The notes beneath the pieces were generated by a model. That model was not told the DNA's origin. It did not search any database and saw only the letters and a program-made list of their open reading frames with translations. From positions 1 to 64,000 of the forward strand of contig JABSQH010000031.1 of NCBI GenBank assembly GCA_013213745.1: 64,000 nt of DNA. Direction: 5' to 3'. Both the position numbers and the translations under genes were made by a program. This stretch comes from Ilumatobacteraceae bacterium. Its GTDB lineage: Bacteria; Actinomycetota; Acidimicrobiia; Acidimicrobiales; Ilumatobacteraceae. How positions within the stretch are numbered: the first letter of the stretch is position 1; every line of letters starts with the position of its first letter. Of this stretch, positions 32,216-41,261 are shown piece by piece.

Positions 32216-33739
32216 ATGCGCGCCCAGCCCAGCCGAGAGGAGTTCCGCGCCCAGGCCACCTCGCACGGGGTCGTTCCCGTATGGGTCGAGATGCTCGCCG
32301 ACCTGGAGACTCCCGTCGCGGCGTTCGCCAAGTTGGTCGGCGACGGTGACGGGTTCTTGCTCGAGTCGGTCGAGGGGGCAGAGCGCTGGGCCAGATTCTC
32401 GTTCGTCGGATGGAATCCGTCAGCGACGTTGACGTTGCGCAACGGTGTGGTCGAGGTCACCGGGGACCTGCCGATGGTCCCCACCGATGAAGGCATCCTC
32501 GCCGCGCTCGATGCACTGATCGATCAGATATCGAGCCCGACCGTCGATGCGCTGCCGCCACTGCACGGCGGTCTGGTCGGTTTCCTCGGCTACGACGTCA
32601 TCCGCGAGGTCGAGCGCCTCCCCGATGTGCCGCCCGACGACCGCGACTTTCCCGATGCGGTGGTGTCGGTGATCGGGTCGTTGGCGGCGTTCGATCACTG
32701 GCGTCAACGCGTGTTCCTGATCGAGAGCGTGCCGACTGCGGATCTGGGCGATGCCGACATCGATGCCGCTTACGACGCTGCGGTTGCACGTGCGACGGCG
32801 AGTGCCGAACGATTGGCTCGCCCGCTGCCGTATGTACCGGTCGAGCCGCCCGTGCCCGGCGAGCAGCCGCCCGAAGTCCGGTCGTCGATGCCTGGCGGGC
32901 AGTATCAACGCGCCGTGGAGGTCGCCAAAGATCACGTGGTGGCAGGCGACGTCTTCCAGGTCGTCCTCGCGCAGCGATTCGATCTCGACCTCGGCGCCGA
33001 TCCATTCGACTTCTACCGGGTGCTGCGGCAGGTGAACCCTTCGCCGTACATGTACTTCGTGCGTCATCCCGAGCTGACGATCGTCGGCTCGTCGCCCGAA
33101 CCGATGGTGCAGCTTCTCGGCCGCACGGTCGTGTCGCGGCCGATCGCCGGGACACGCCGGCGTGGGCGCACCGACGAGGACGACCGTCAGATGGCGGCCG
33201 AGCTCATCGAGCACCCCAAAGAACGCGCCGAGCACGTGATGCTCGTCGATCTGGCGCGCAACGACGTCGGGCGCGTCGCCGAGTTCGGCACGGTCGAGGT
33301 CGACGAATTGATGACGCTCGAGCGGTACAGCCACGTGATGCACATGACCTCACAGGTGTCTGGACAACTGCGCGACGAGCTTGGACCGATCGACGTCCTC
33401 CGTGCCACGCTGCCGGCCGGCACGGTGAGTGGCGCGCCCAAGGTGCGGGCGATGGAGATCATCGACGATCTCGAACCCGTCAAGCGTGGTCCGTACGCAG
33501 GGGTCGTCGGCTACGTCGACTGGTCGGGCAACCTCGACACGGCAATTGCGATTCGCACGATGTTCGTGGCCGCCGACACCGGCGTTGCGAGCGTGCAGGC
33601 CGGGGCGGGAATCGTTGCCGACTCGGTACCCGACGACGAAGACCTCGAGTGTCGCAACAAGGCCGCTGCGCTGTTGGCGGCGATACCCGCAGCGCGCCGC
33701 ATGACTGCGGCGCGCCGTGATTCGGGCACCTCTGCGTGA
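32216..33739 (+). CDS. trpE: anthranilate synthase component I
   Basis: The 507-residue enzyme uses chorismate and ammonia or glutamine to make anthranilate. Diagnostic blocks are GLVGFLGYDVIREVERLP, NPSPYMYFVRHPELTIVGSSPE, RPIAGTRRRGRTDEDDR, ERAEHVMLVDLARNDVGRVA, LPAGTVSGAPKVRAMEIIDD and RKGPYAGVVGY-like GPYAGVVGYVDWSG. ATG 32216 follows the hisI stop by one base. The feedback motif (LLES in GFLLESVEG) is present, so Trp inhibition is likely. trpG and trpD are not in the window. Confidence 0.95.
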   Translation: MRAQPSREEFRAQATSHGVVPVWVEMLADLETPVAAFAKLVGDGDGFLLESVEGAERWARFSFVGWNPSATLTLRNGVVEVTGDLPMVPTDEGILAALDALIDQISSPTVDALPPLHGGLVGFLGYDVIREVERLPDVPPDDRDFPDAVVSVIGSLAAFDHWRQRVFLIESVPTADLGDADIDAAYDAAVARATASAERLARPLPYVPVEPPVPGEQPPEVRSSMPGGQYQRAVEVAKDHVVAGDVFQVVLAQRFDLDLGADPFDFYRVLRQVNPSPYMYFVRHPELTIVGSSPEPMVQLLGRTVVSRPIAGTRRRGRTDEDDRQMAAELIEHPKERAEHVMLVDLARNDVGRVAEFGTVEVDELMTLERYSHVMHMTSQVSGQLRDELGPIDVLRATLPAGTVSGAPKVRAMEIIDDLEPVKRGPYAGVVGYVDWSGNLDTAIAIRTMFVAADTGVASVQAGAGIVADSVPDDEDLECRNKAAALLAAIPAARRMTAARRDSGTSA

Positions 33740-33772
33740 CGACGCAACGACCAGCGCCGTGTTGCGCCTGAG

Positions 33773-34366
33773 TCAGCCGATCGCGAGGGCGAGGAGGAAC
33801 ACCAAGGCGAGGCCGCCGAACATGATCGTGATCGCAATCGACAGCAGCAGCAGGAGCGGAAACGTCGTGATGGCCCGCATCGCGGCGGCGAGTGCTTGGA
33901 ACTGCTGACTCCGCCCGGCGATGTGTCCTTGCATGTTGTCGAACGTGCGTGACATCACCACGGCACTCTGTTCTTGGACACCATCGCTGGTCTCGATCGT
34001 TTCGATGATGACCTCGGACGTGCTGGCATCTCTCGTAATCAGCTCGCGCAATTCGAGGAGCATCTCGTTCGTACGTGACCGCAGCCGGGCCAGCCGGACG
34101 ATCGCCACAACGATCGACCCGATGGCGACGATGGCGAAGAAGCCGCCGAGGATGACCCAGACGATGCGGATGCCGCCAGAGAGGGCAGCGAGACCCAGCG
34201 CAAAGCTGGCCAGGCAGATGACGGTGACGACCATCAGCGCTCCGCCCGCGAGCGCCGTCCCGCGACGAACGAGCAGCAGCACGGTGTCGACCGCACGCTG
34301 GGCCAACGCGGCCGGACGGGTCCCGGTGTCGCTGACGTCATCGGGTTCGATCGGGTCGTCACTCAT
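33773..34366 (-). CDS. membrane protein of unknown function
   Basis: The 197-residue product from ATG 34366 has an acidic N-terminus (MSDDPIEPDDVSD), two hydrophobic helices (residues about 35-90: GGALMVVTVICLASFALGLA and VWVILGGFFAIVAIGSIVVA), a helical cytoplasmic middle, and a C-terminal hydrophobic helix (TTFPLLLLLSIAITIMFGG). No family is recognised. It is divergent from the YgfZ gene, with 32 bp between the two starts. Confidence 0.7.
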   Translation of the reverse strand: MSDDPIEPDDVSDTGTRPAALAQRAVDTVLLLVRRGTALAGGALMVVTVICLASFALGLAALSGGIRIVWVILGGFFAIVAIGSIVVAIVRLARLRSRTNEMLLELRELITRDASTSEVIIETIETSDGVQEQSAVVMSRTFDNMQGHIAGRSQQFQALAAAMRAITTFPLLLLLSIAITIMFGGLALVFLLALAIG

Positions 34367-34398
34367 GAGAACCGCAGTGTGCCAGGCAAACTGGGGCG

Positions 34399-35091
34399 AT
34401 GGACACGCCCCCGTTCGATCCCGACTCGGTTCTCGATGCAGCGGCCCGCGACGTTGTGGTCGTCGAGGGGCCCGACGCCCGTTCGTATCTGCACTCGCAG
34501 CTCTCCCAAGACGTCGAGAGTGTGGCGGTCGGTGATGTGTCGTGGTCACTCGTGCTGGCACCCACCGGCAAGGTCGAGGGTCTCATGCGCCTCACCCGGA
34601 CAGCCGACGATCGATTCGAGCTGACGACCGACGCGGGATATGGCGAGCCGTTGGTGGCGCGACTCGAGCGGTTCAAGATTCGAGTCGACGCTGCACTGTC
34701 GCTCCAGGCCGCGGCGAGTGCAGCGCCCGACGATGCCGCCGAATCCCGTCGCGTCGCTGCCGGCTGGCCACGCCTGGGTGCTGAGATCGTGCCCGGTGAG
34801 ACGATCCCGGCTGTCACCGGGATTCTGCCGCTCGTGGTCAGCTTCACGAAGGGGTGTTACCCGGGGCAGGAGCTCGTCGAGCGCATGGACAGTCGCGGAG
34901 CCGACGCCCCTCGGACGTTGCGCGTGTTCGACGACCTCGGCAACGTGGCCCCGGGCGACGACATTCTCGACGGCGATGGTCAGGTGGTCGGCGCCGTCAC
35001 GTCCGTCGCCGGGGGACACGCACTCGGCTACGTGAAACGCGGCGCCGAGGTCGGCCGGGTGCCGGCCGTGGTCGCTCAGCCGAACTCGTAG
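34399..35091 (+). CDS. ygfZ: YgfZ/GcvT-like folate-binding protein
   Basis: The 230-residue protein carries the YgfZ signature KGCYPGQELVERMDSRG near residues 152-168 and the N-terminal RSYLHSQLSQDVESV and LAPTGKVEGLMRLTR blocks of the GcvT-like fold. YgfZ uses folate to support Fe-S cluster-dependent enzymes. The protein is shorter than the E. coli one (326 residues), as usual in actinobacteria. Its 3' end overlaps the convergent L,D-transpeptidase gene by 16 bp. Confidence 0.85.
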   Translation: MDTPPFDPDSVLDAAARDVVVVEGPDARSYLHSQLSQDVESVAVGDVSWSLVLAPTGKVEGLMRLTRTADDRFELTTDAGYGEPLVARLERFKIRVDAALSLQAAASAAPDDAAESRRVAAGWPRLGAEIVPGETIPAVTGILPLVVSFTKGCYPGQELVERMDSRGADAPRTLRVFDDLGNVAPGDDILDGDGQVVGAVTSVAGGHALGYVKRGAEVGRVPAVVAQPNS

Positions 35092-36221
35092 GCGCCGCGC
35101 ACTGACACGCGCACGCCGATACGGCTGGCGGAGTTCGTCGGACCACCGACGCCGTCGAGGCCGAGCCACCCGATGAGGGCGTCTTGGTGGCTGGGACGCA
35201 AGCGTGCGCAGCCCTTGCTCTGGGGACTCGTCGGCACGTTGTTGGCCCCGTGAATAGCCTGACCGCGGTCGAAGTACAGCGGGCGGTACATGTTGCCGTT
35301 CAGTGGGTTGTCGGCGTCGACCGGGAACGTCGTCGAGTTGTGCCAGCCACTGTTCTGCAGCGCCGGGTCGTAGCGGAATGCTCGGGTCTGTTCTTGCACT
35401 CGCGTCTCGTGCCCTGCTTCTCCGGTGGAGGTGGGGAAGACGAACACCAGGCGGTCGCCCTCTCCTGCGAACATCACCTGGCAGGTTCGATCGATCACGA
35501 TCCACCGGCCGTCTCTTGCAGAGAACGGTGGGACTGGCATCTCGGCGGTCGCAAACAGTGTCTCTTCGTCGGTGCTCCCCGCCTCCATGTCGCCTCGGTT
35601 GACCTGGAGGCCCAGGGCGACCCGGGCCGCACAGAGGCCGCGGCGGGTGACTGGACCAGAGATGCCGTCGACCGGCATCTCCGGGAAACCGAGTGGGGTG
35701 AGCAGAGCGTTCAGCTTGTGCTGTTGGCCGCCGACGGAGGCGAAGTTCTCAGCGGCGACGATCGCCGCATTGCGCTCGAGTCGCTGCGCTCCGCTGATGT
35801 CGTCGAGCCCGTTGTCGATGCACACATCGAGCAACTCGCCCGGGTGAATCGTGTTGTCCGGCCGTCCGTTCTCAGCTCGCAACGAGGCCGTCGTCGCGAG
35901 ATCGTCGTCACGGCTTGATGCAATGGCCCCGAGAGAGTCTCCCGGGCTGACACGCACAACACACTCTGGGTCGAATACGTCGAGCGGTTCGGTGGTCGAC
36001 GTGGTCGGCGCCGCGGTTGTTGTGGAATCCTCGGACTCGGTCGTCGCCGTCGTGGCGCTCACGGCGTCGTCGACATTTGCGGTCGGCTCTGTTCCCGCCG
36101 CGCCTTCGGCCGCGCCGGTGCGCACCTGAGTCGCGCCCTCCTGGCCGCTCGGGACCGTTTGGGTGCACGCGCCGAGCAAGAGGGCGCTCACCACGACCAG
36201 CGCGCTCCGACGACCCCTCAT
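35076..36221 (-). CDS. lipoprotein L,D-transpeptidase with LysM-like and peptidoglycan-binding segments
   Basis: The 381-residue product starts MRGRRSALVVVSALLLGAC, a lipoprotein signal. A Thr-rich linker, a LysM-like segment (VRVSPGDSLGAIASSRDDDL, IHPGELLDVC) and a peptidoglycan-binding helix bundle (PVDGISGPVTRRGLCAARVA) follow. The C-terminal YkuD domain has the catalytic motif HGANNVPTSPQSKGCARL (His ... Ser-x-Gly-Cys). Such enzymes make 3-3 cross-links in peptidoglycan or anchor proteins. It has extra cysteines that may form disulfides outside the cell. Confidence 0.85.
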   Translation of the reverse strand: MRGRRSALVVVSALLLGACTQTVPSGQEGATQVRTGAAEGAAGTEPTANVDDAVSATTATTESEDSTTTAAPTTSTTEPLDVFDPECVVRVSPGDSLGAIASSRDDDLATTASLRAENGRPDNTIHPGELLDVCIDNGLDDISGAQRLERNAAIVAAENFASVGGQQHKLNALLTPLGFPEMPVDGISGPVTRRGLCAARVALGLQVNRGDMEAGSTDEETLFATAEMPVPPFSARDGRWIVIDRTCQVMFAGEGDRLVFVFPTSTGEAGHETRVQEQTRAFRYDPALQNSGWHNSTTFPVDADNPLNGNMYRPLYFDRGQAIHGANNVPTSPQSKGCARLRPSHQDALIGWLGLDGVGGPTNSASRIGVRVSVRGAYEFG

Positions 36222-36386
36222 TAACGTAACGCTACTGTCATATTTGTCGGGGCGGGCGTCGCAGCCCAGGAATTGAGCATGCGTCGACGAAGCCGCTGAG
36301 CAGGGCGTTTAGCGAATGGTATTCGTCGCCGTGTCGGTACCGCCCGGGCCGCTGACCGCCAGCGTTGCGGCTTGGCCACCGGTCGC

Positions 36387-36686
36387 TCACAGGTTGATCG
36401 CATCGGTTCGGCCACGGCTGCGGGTGACGCCGCCGAGCAAGAGCGACGCGGAGTCGGCGTTCTGGGAGGTCCAGGCAGGTCGCTTGGGACTGCCGACCGA
36501 GCACAGGAGCCCGGCGGGTGGCGTGCCTTGGGTGAACCGCAAGATGGCCGGTGCAGGCGGCGGTGGAGGCGGAGGCAGCGTCGTTGTGATGGTCGTGGTG
36601 GTCGTGGTCATGGTCGTCGTGGTCATGGTGGTCGTGGTTATGGTGTCGCCGGCGTCGGCGCGCTCGGCGGCCGGCATACGCCCCAC
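36387..36686 (-). pseudogene. Thr/Pro-rich secreted-type ORF, broken
   Basis: The minus-strand frame reads a Thr/Met-rich run, a Pro run (LPPPPPPPAPAILRFTQGTP), and LLCSVGSPKRPAWTSQNADS, ending at TGA 36387. After that stop the same frame continues with a natural-looking tail (ATGGQAATLAVSGPGGTDTA) to a TAA near 36316. A single nonsense change in a longer extracellular protein is the likely reading. There is no signal peptide; the 5' end is probably lost near the palindrome at 36785. The remaining gap 36222-36847 holds no other gene that I can support. Confidence 0.35.
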
Positions 36687-36784
36687 GTTGTCTCAGCGGG
36701 CCATGTCCCCGGCAGCGCGTCGTTGAGATGTCCATCACCCGTCCGGACGGACCAGTGCGCCTTCCCTTACGCGCGGCGCGTAGT

Positions 36785-36815
36785 GCGACATCAGGTGCCT
36801 GGCACCTGATGTCGC
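36785..36815. repeat. REP-like perfect 15-bp palindrome
   Basis: The arms GCGACATCAGGTGCC and GGCACCTGATGTCGC pair perfectly around a single T. The core GGTGCCTGGCACC is the kind seen in REP elements associated with RAYT transposases. It lies 33 bp after the stop codon of the amino-acid transporter operon and may terminate or stabilise that mRNA. Confidence 0.7.
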
Positions 36816-36847
36816 AAGATGTCGTAGTGGGGTCGGGCCCCCGACGA

Positions 36848-37612
36848 TCACAGGATCTGTGACAAGAACAGCTTGGTGCGGTCTTCTTGCGGGTTGGTGA
36901 AGAAGTGCTCGGGGGTGCCGACCTCGACGATCTGGCCATCGGCCATGAACACCACCCGGTCGGCGACCTCGCGGGCGAAGCCCATCTCATGGGTCACGAC
37001 GATCATCGTCATGCCCTCCTGGGCCAGGTCCTTCATCGTGTCGAGCACTTCGTTGATCATCTCGGGGTCGAGTGCCGAGGTCGGCTCGTCGAACAGCATC
37101 ACCTTCGGCCGCATCGCCAGCGAGCGCGCGATCGCCACGCGCTGCTGCTGTCCGCCGGACAGCTGGCCGGGATACTTGTTGGCCTGCTCGGGGATCTTCA
37201 CCCGTTCGAGTAGCTCGCGGGCCAACGCCTCGGCTTCGGCCTTGGGCATCTTGCGCACCTTGCGGGGAGCAAGCGTGATGTTGTCGAGCACGCTGAGGTG
37301 GGGGAACAGGTTGAAGCCCTGAAACACCATGCCGGTCTCGCGGCGGATCTCCTGGATGTTGCGGATGTCGGTGCTCAGCTCGGTCCCGTCGACGACGATC
37401 GAGCCGTTGTCGTGTTCCTCGAGGCGGTTGATGCACCGGATCATCGTCGACTTGCCCGATCCCGAGGGCCCGATGACCACGACCACTTCGCGTTCGCCGA
37501 CGTGCAGGTTGATGTCCTTCAGCGCCTGGAAGTCATCGAAGAACTTGTCGACGGCCTCCAGACGAATCATCACGTCGCCGCTCGTTGCGGTGGCATCGTT
37601 GAACACACTCAT
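36848..37612 (-). CDS. polar amino-acid ABC transporter ATPase
   Basis: The 254-residue ATPase has Walker [10 protein letters not shown] (48-56), Q-loop [20 protein letters not shown], the signature [17 protein letters not shown], Walker [16 protein letters not shown] and the H-loop [19 protein letters not shown]. This is the GlnQ/AapP class. It overlaps the upstream permease gene by 4 bp and is the last gene of a four-gene importer operon. Confidence 0.93.
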   Translation of the reverse strand: MSVFNDATATSGDVMIRLEAVDKFFDDFQALKDINLHVGEREVVVVIGPSGSGKSTMIRCINRLEEHDNGSIVVDGTELSTDIRNIQEIRRETGMVFQGFNLFPHLSVLDNITLAPRKVRKMPKAEAEALARELLERVKIPEQANKYPGQLSGGQQQRVAIARSLAMRPKVMLFDEPTSALDPEMINEVLDTMKDLAQEGMTMIVVTHEMGFAREVADRVVFMADGQIVEVGTPEHFFTNPQEDRTKLFLSQIL

Positions 37613-38865
37613 CGGGTACCCACTCCCAGTCGTTTCTCGAGCCGCTGGCTCTCACGGCTCATCGTGTACGACACCGCCCAGAACATCAACGCGGCGAAGG
37701 TCAACGTTTCGGCGATCAGTCCCTGCCCGCGGAACTGGTCTTGTGCGGTGATCGACTCCGACACGTTGAGCAACTCGAACAGCCCCATCGCGATGCCTGC
37801 GAGCGTGGTGTCTTTGAACAACGAGATCAACTGCCCGATCTGGGCGGGGATCACGTTACGCAGGGCCTGGGGCATCACGATGTAGCCCATCTGGCGCACC
37901 GGCGACAGGCCGACCGCCTTGGCCGCTTCGAGCTGTCCCCGTGGCACCGATTGCAGACCGCCGCGGATGATCTCGGCCATGTAGGCAGCGGTGAACAGTG
38001 TGAACACCACGATGGCCCTGGTCGACGTCGAAGGCGTCAGGCTTTCGGGCAAGAAGAATCCGAGTGCGACGTTGGCGAGCAGTAGCAACACGAACAGCGG
38101 CGCGCCCCGGGCGAGCTCGATGTAGGCCGTGGAGACCACTCGGATCAGTGGGAGTTCGGAGCGGCGACCGAGCGCCAACAGCACACCGAGCGGGAAGCAC
38201 AACACGATGGCGCACAGGGCCAAGAAGATGTTGAGCATGAAGCCGCCCCAGTCGTTGAACCCGACGGCGGTGACGACGTAGAAGTACAGCCCGATCGGAA
38301 CTGCGGCGATGGCGATGACCAGCACTGCGCTGCCGAGCGGACCCGGCCGGAGCCGACCGATGAACGGACCGACCAAGCGACCGACCACGGCGGCGACCGC
38401 AGCCAAGATCGCGGTTACCCATGGGCCCGGCGTCGAGGTCAGCAGCAGTACCAGCAAGATGACGATCACCGGCAGCCAGAACCGTTCGACGAGGTCGAGC
38501 ACGCGTGCGGCGCTGAACTTGGTGGCGTCTGGGTCGGCGCGTCCGGAACGGACCTGGCGGGCACGAATGATTCCCGCCAGGACACCAGCCCAACCACTCA
38601 GGGCGACGACCAACACTGCCAGTCGCAGCACATGGGTATCGGGGAATCGCCCGATCATCAAAAGGCGCAGGTTGACGCGGATGATGTCCCAGCGGCCGGT
38701 GACGAAGACATAGTTGACGGTGCGGTACAGCAGCCAGATCGCGATTGCGCCGAAGACGACCGTCAACACGCCGTCGAACCAGCTGCGGAAGAGATTGCGG
38801 CGCAACCAGGTGGTCGCCGCGTTCGAATTGGAGGTTGCCGGAGAGATCGGTTCGGTCGTGCTCAT
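37609..38865 (-). CDS. polar amino-acid ABC transporter permease (AapM/BztC type)
   Basis: The 418-residue protein has an N-terminal extension with several hydrophobic helices and a C-terminal HisM-type permease domain. The EAA loop reads [20 protein letters not shown] and then [17 protein letters not shown]. Members of the AapM/BztC branch have just this extra length compared with about 220-residue GlnP proteins. It overlaps both neighbours by 4 bp (ATGA), a sign of coupled translation of the two permeases and the ATPase. Confidence 0.9.
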   Translation of the reverse strand: MSTTEPISPATSNSNAATTWLRRNLFRSWFDGVLTVVFGAIAIWLLYRTVNYVFVTGRWDIIRVNLRLLMIGRFPDTHVLRLAVLVVALSGWAGVLAGIIRARQVRSGRADPDATKFSAARVLDLVERFWLPVIVILLVLLLTSTPGPWVTAILAAVAAVVGRLVGPFIGRLRPGPLGSAVLVIAIAAVPIGLYFYVVTAVGFNDWGGFMLNIFLALCAIVLCFPLGVLLALGRRSELPLIRVVSTAYIELARGAPLFVLLLLANVALGFFLPESLTPSTSTRAIVVFTLFTAAYMAEIIRGGLQSVPRGQLEAAKAVGLSPVRQMGYIVMPQALRNVIPAQIGQLISLFKDTTLAGIAMGLFELLNVSESITAQDQFRGQGLIAETLTFAALMFWAVSYTMSRESQRLEKRLGVGTR

Positions 38866-40013
38866 CGTTCCACCAACGTGAAGCGCCGGTTAGCGAGGTT
38901 GACGATCGCTGACGTGACGAGCGAGATCGTGATGTAGATCGCCATCGTCAAGGTGAACACCGGCACGGCGGGCGAGCCGTTGCCAACGCTGGTCTGGGCG
39001 ACCAGCGTGAGGTCGTAGTACCCGATTGCGGCGCCGAGCGAGGAGTTCTTGATCAGGTTGAGGTACTGGTTGCCGATCGGCGGGATGGCGATGCGGAACG
39101 CCTGCGGCAAGATCACGTGCCACATCCGTTGGAACCCGGTGAGGGCGATGGCGTGCGCCGCCTCGCCCTGGCCCTTCGGTACGGCCTGGATGGAGCCGCG
39201 CACGATTTCGGCGATGTGGCTGGCGGTGTAGATCACCAGCGCGAAGAAGAGGGCGAAGAACGAGGGATCGACCCGAATGCCGCCGACCGTCTGCCGGCCG
39301 TCGATCTCCGGGATAGTGACGCCGAAGCCGAGCCCGATCCACACGGCACCGACGATCACAACGAAGACGCCGCCGCCCCACAGGCCCGAGCGTGACGCCT
39401 CGCCGGTGCGGTCAGAGACCGAGTTGCGCCACTTGGCGACTCCCCACCAAGCGATCATCCCGACGACGATGGCGAGGACGAGGATCGTCCCGGAGCCGTC
39501 GGCGTACCACGGCACGGCGATGCCTCGGTTGGACACGATCGCCAGTCCGGCGAGGTCCCAGGCGTCGGCGATCGGGGGGAACACGCCGAGCACCACGACG
39601 AGCAGGCCGAAGATCAAGAACAGCGCCAGAGGGATGTTGCGCACGGCTTCGACGTAGACGGCGGCCAGCCGGTTGACGATCCAGTTCTGGCTCAGGCGGG
39701 CGATGCCGATGATCGTGCCGAGCAGCGTTGCCGCAATGATGCCGACGATCGACACCCGCAGCGTGTTCAAGAACCCCTGGTACAACGCATCGCGCACCGG
39801 AGCGTTCTGCGACATCGAGTTGCCGGTGATTTCGAACGCGGCAGGATTGTCGAGAAAGTCGAAGTTGGTGGGGATGTTGAGGCGCGAGGCGTTCTCGGTG
39901 TAATTGCCGTACAGCCAGGCGATTGCCGCGGCAACGACCGCGACAATCGCCAGCTGTAGGACCCATCGGAGAACCCGGACGTCGCGCCACAGCGGCACCC
40001 GGGTAGTGGTCAT
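38862..40013 (-). CDS. polar amino-acid ABC transporter permease (AapQ/BztB type)
   Basis: The 383-residue protein pairs with the next permease. It has a hydrophobic N-terminal helix, a long periplasmic-type loop (NIPTNFDFLDNPAAFEITGN), then TM helices. The EAA motif AVPKGQGEAAHAIALTGFQR is followed by MWHVILPQAFRIAIPPIGNQ. Substrate breadth in this family covers acidic and polar amino acids. It starts 4 bp after the binding-protein stop codon. Confidence 0.9.
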   Translation of the reverse strand: MTTTRVPLWRDVRVLRWVLQLAIVAVVAAAIAWLYGNYTENASRLNIPTNFDFLDNPAAFEITGNSMSQNAPVRDALYQGFLNTLRVSIVGIIAATLLGTIIGIARLSQNWIVNRLAAVYVEAVRNIPLALFLIFGLLVVVLGVFPPIADAWDLAGLAIVSNRGIAVPWYADGSGTILVLAIVVGMIAWWGVAKWRNSVSDRTGEASRSGLWGGGVFVVIVGAVWIGLGFGVTIPEIDGRQTVGGIRVDPSFFALFFALVIYTASHIAEIVRGSIQAVPKGQGEAAHAIALTGFQRMWHVILPQAFRIAIPPIGNQYLNLIKNSSLGAAIGYYDLTLVAQTSVGNGSPAVPVFTLTMAIYITISLVTSAIVNLANRRFTLVER

Positions 40014-40017
40014 CCGA

Positions 40018-41178
40018 TCAGCGGTATGGCGGGGCGTAGAGGAGCCCGCCCTCGTTCCACTGAGCGTTCAGGTTACGCTCGAGACCAAGCGGGGTGAGGT
40101 TGGCCTCGAAGATCTCTCCGTAGTTGCCGACCTGGCTGACGATCTGCGCCGCAAAGTCGGTGGGCAGTCCGAGACCCGGGTCGAGCACGGCTGCGCCGTC
40201 GTCACCTTCGACCTCGAGGCCGAGAAAACGCTGGATCGAGACGTCGTCGGTCGACGAGAAGTCGTCGATGTTCTCCGACGTGATGCCGAACTCCTCGGCC
40301 TGGATGGTGGCGAACATCACCCAGTCGACGGCCTGCGCCCACTGGCTGTCGCCGTCGGCGACGCCCGGAGCGAGCGGCTCCTTGGAGAACACGTCGGGGA
40401 GAATCCGCAGCGCCTCGGGGCCGTCGGGGTAGGTCGTGCGCAGCCCGGTCAACGCGCTCGTGTCAGCCGACCAACCGTCGCACTGTCCGGCCACGAAGGC
40501 CTCCTGGATGAGGTCCGGGTTCTCGAACGCACGGATCTCCCAGTCGAGTCCGAGCTTGGCGGCCTCGGTGGCCGCGTTGCCCTCGGTCGTGGTGCCCTGG
40601 GTGACGCACACGATCACGCCGTCCATGTCGTCGATCGAGGTGAACTCGCTGTCGGCGGCCACCATCATTCCCTGGCCGTCGTAGTAGTTCGGCTGGAGGA
40701 ACGTCACGCCCTCTGCACCGTCACGGGTGGCGGTCCAGGTGGTGTTGCGCACGAGCACGTCGATCTCGCCGGACTGCAGTGCAGTGAAGCGGTCGGCCGT
40801 CTCGAGGTCGACGAAGTCGACAGCTGTGGCGTCGCCGAGCACGCCGGCCGCGATCGCCCGGCAGAAGTCGACGTCGAAGCCGACGTGATCGCCGGCGTCA
40901 TCGAGTGTGGCGAAGCCCGGCAGGTCGTCGCGGGTGCCGCAGCGAACCACGCCCGCGTCCTGCACCGCCTCGAGGATCGAGCCGTCGGACTGAACTTCTT
41001 CCACCGTGTCGTCGGTGCTGTCCGGAGCGTCGGTCGTGTCGTCGGTCGCCTCGGTTGTCGCCGTGTCGTCGGACGCCGCTGTGGTGTCAGCGGAATCGTC
41101 GTCGTCACTCGTGCATGCAGCAGCGAGCGCTGCCACCGCTACGACGGCCGCGAACGCACGTGTCGTGCGCTTGGTCAT
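40018..41178 (-). CDS. polar amino-acid ABC transporter substrate-binding lipoprotein (AapJ/BztA type)
   Basis: The 386-residue protein from ATG 41178 has a lipobox LAAAC (Cys22), then an Asp/Thr-rich linker and a periplasmic-binding-fold domain. Blocks include VVRCGTRDDLPGFATLDDAG, HVGFDVDFCRAIAAGVLGDA, FTALQSGEIDVLVRNTTWTA and IVCVTQGTTTEGNAATEAAK. The shorter start is chosen for the signal peptide and a nearby AGGGG ribosome site. It heads the four-gene operon. Two 6-bp inverted repeats lie just upstream. Confidence 0.92.
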   Translation of the reverse strand: MTKRTTRAFAAVVAVAALAAACTSDDDDSADTTAASDDTATTEATDDTTDAPDSTDDTVEEVQSDGSILEAVQDAGVVRCGTRDDLPGFATLDDAGDHVGFDVDFCRAIAAGVLGDATAVDFVDLETADRFTALQSGEIDVLVRNTTWTATRDGAEGVTFLQPNYYDGQGMMVAADSEFTSIDDMDGVIVCVTQGTTTEGNAATEAAKLGLDWEIRAFENPDLIQEAFVAGQCDGWSADTSALTGLRTTYPDGPEALRILPDVFSKEPLAPGVADGDSQWAQAVDWVMFATIQAEEFGITSENIDDFSSTDDVSIQRFLGLEVEGDDGAAVLDPGLGLPTDFAAQIVSQVGNYGEIFEANLTPLGLERNLNAQWNEGGLLYAPPYR

Positions 41179-41195
41179 GATGTTTCCCCTTCTGT

Positions 41196-41248
41196 GGGCG
41201 CCACTCTGCGCCCAACTCGTGTTCACGTATCAGCAACCGTGTGGTTGC
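41196..41248 (-). promoter_or_regulatory. two inverted repeats upstream of the amino-acid transporter operon
   Basis: GGGCGC/GCGCCC (41196-41201 and 41208-41213) and GCAACC/GGTTGC (41233-41238 and 41243-41248) both lie within 70 bp upstream of the binding-protein start. They could be operator half-sites or leader hairpins of this operon. I cannot place a convincing -35/-10 pair next to them. Confidence 0.35.
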
Positions 41249-41261
41249 CGAGGACGGAAAG

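Noticed and set aside
36586-36660. CATGGTCGTGGT-type low-complexity run as a regulatory repeat
   Set aside because: It encodes the Thr/Met-rich linker of the broken ORF on the minus strand; simple coding microsatellite.
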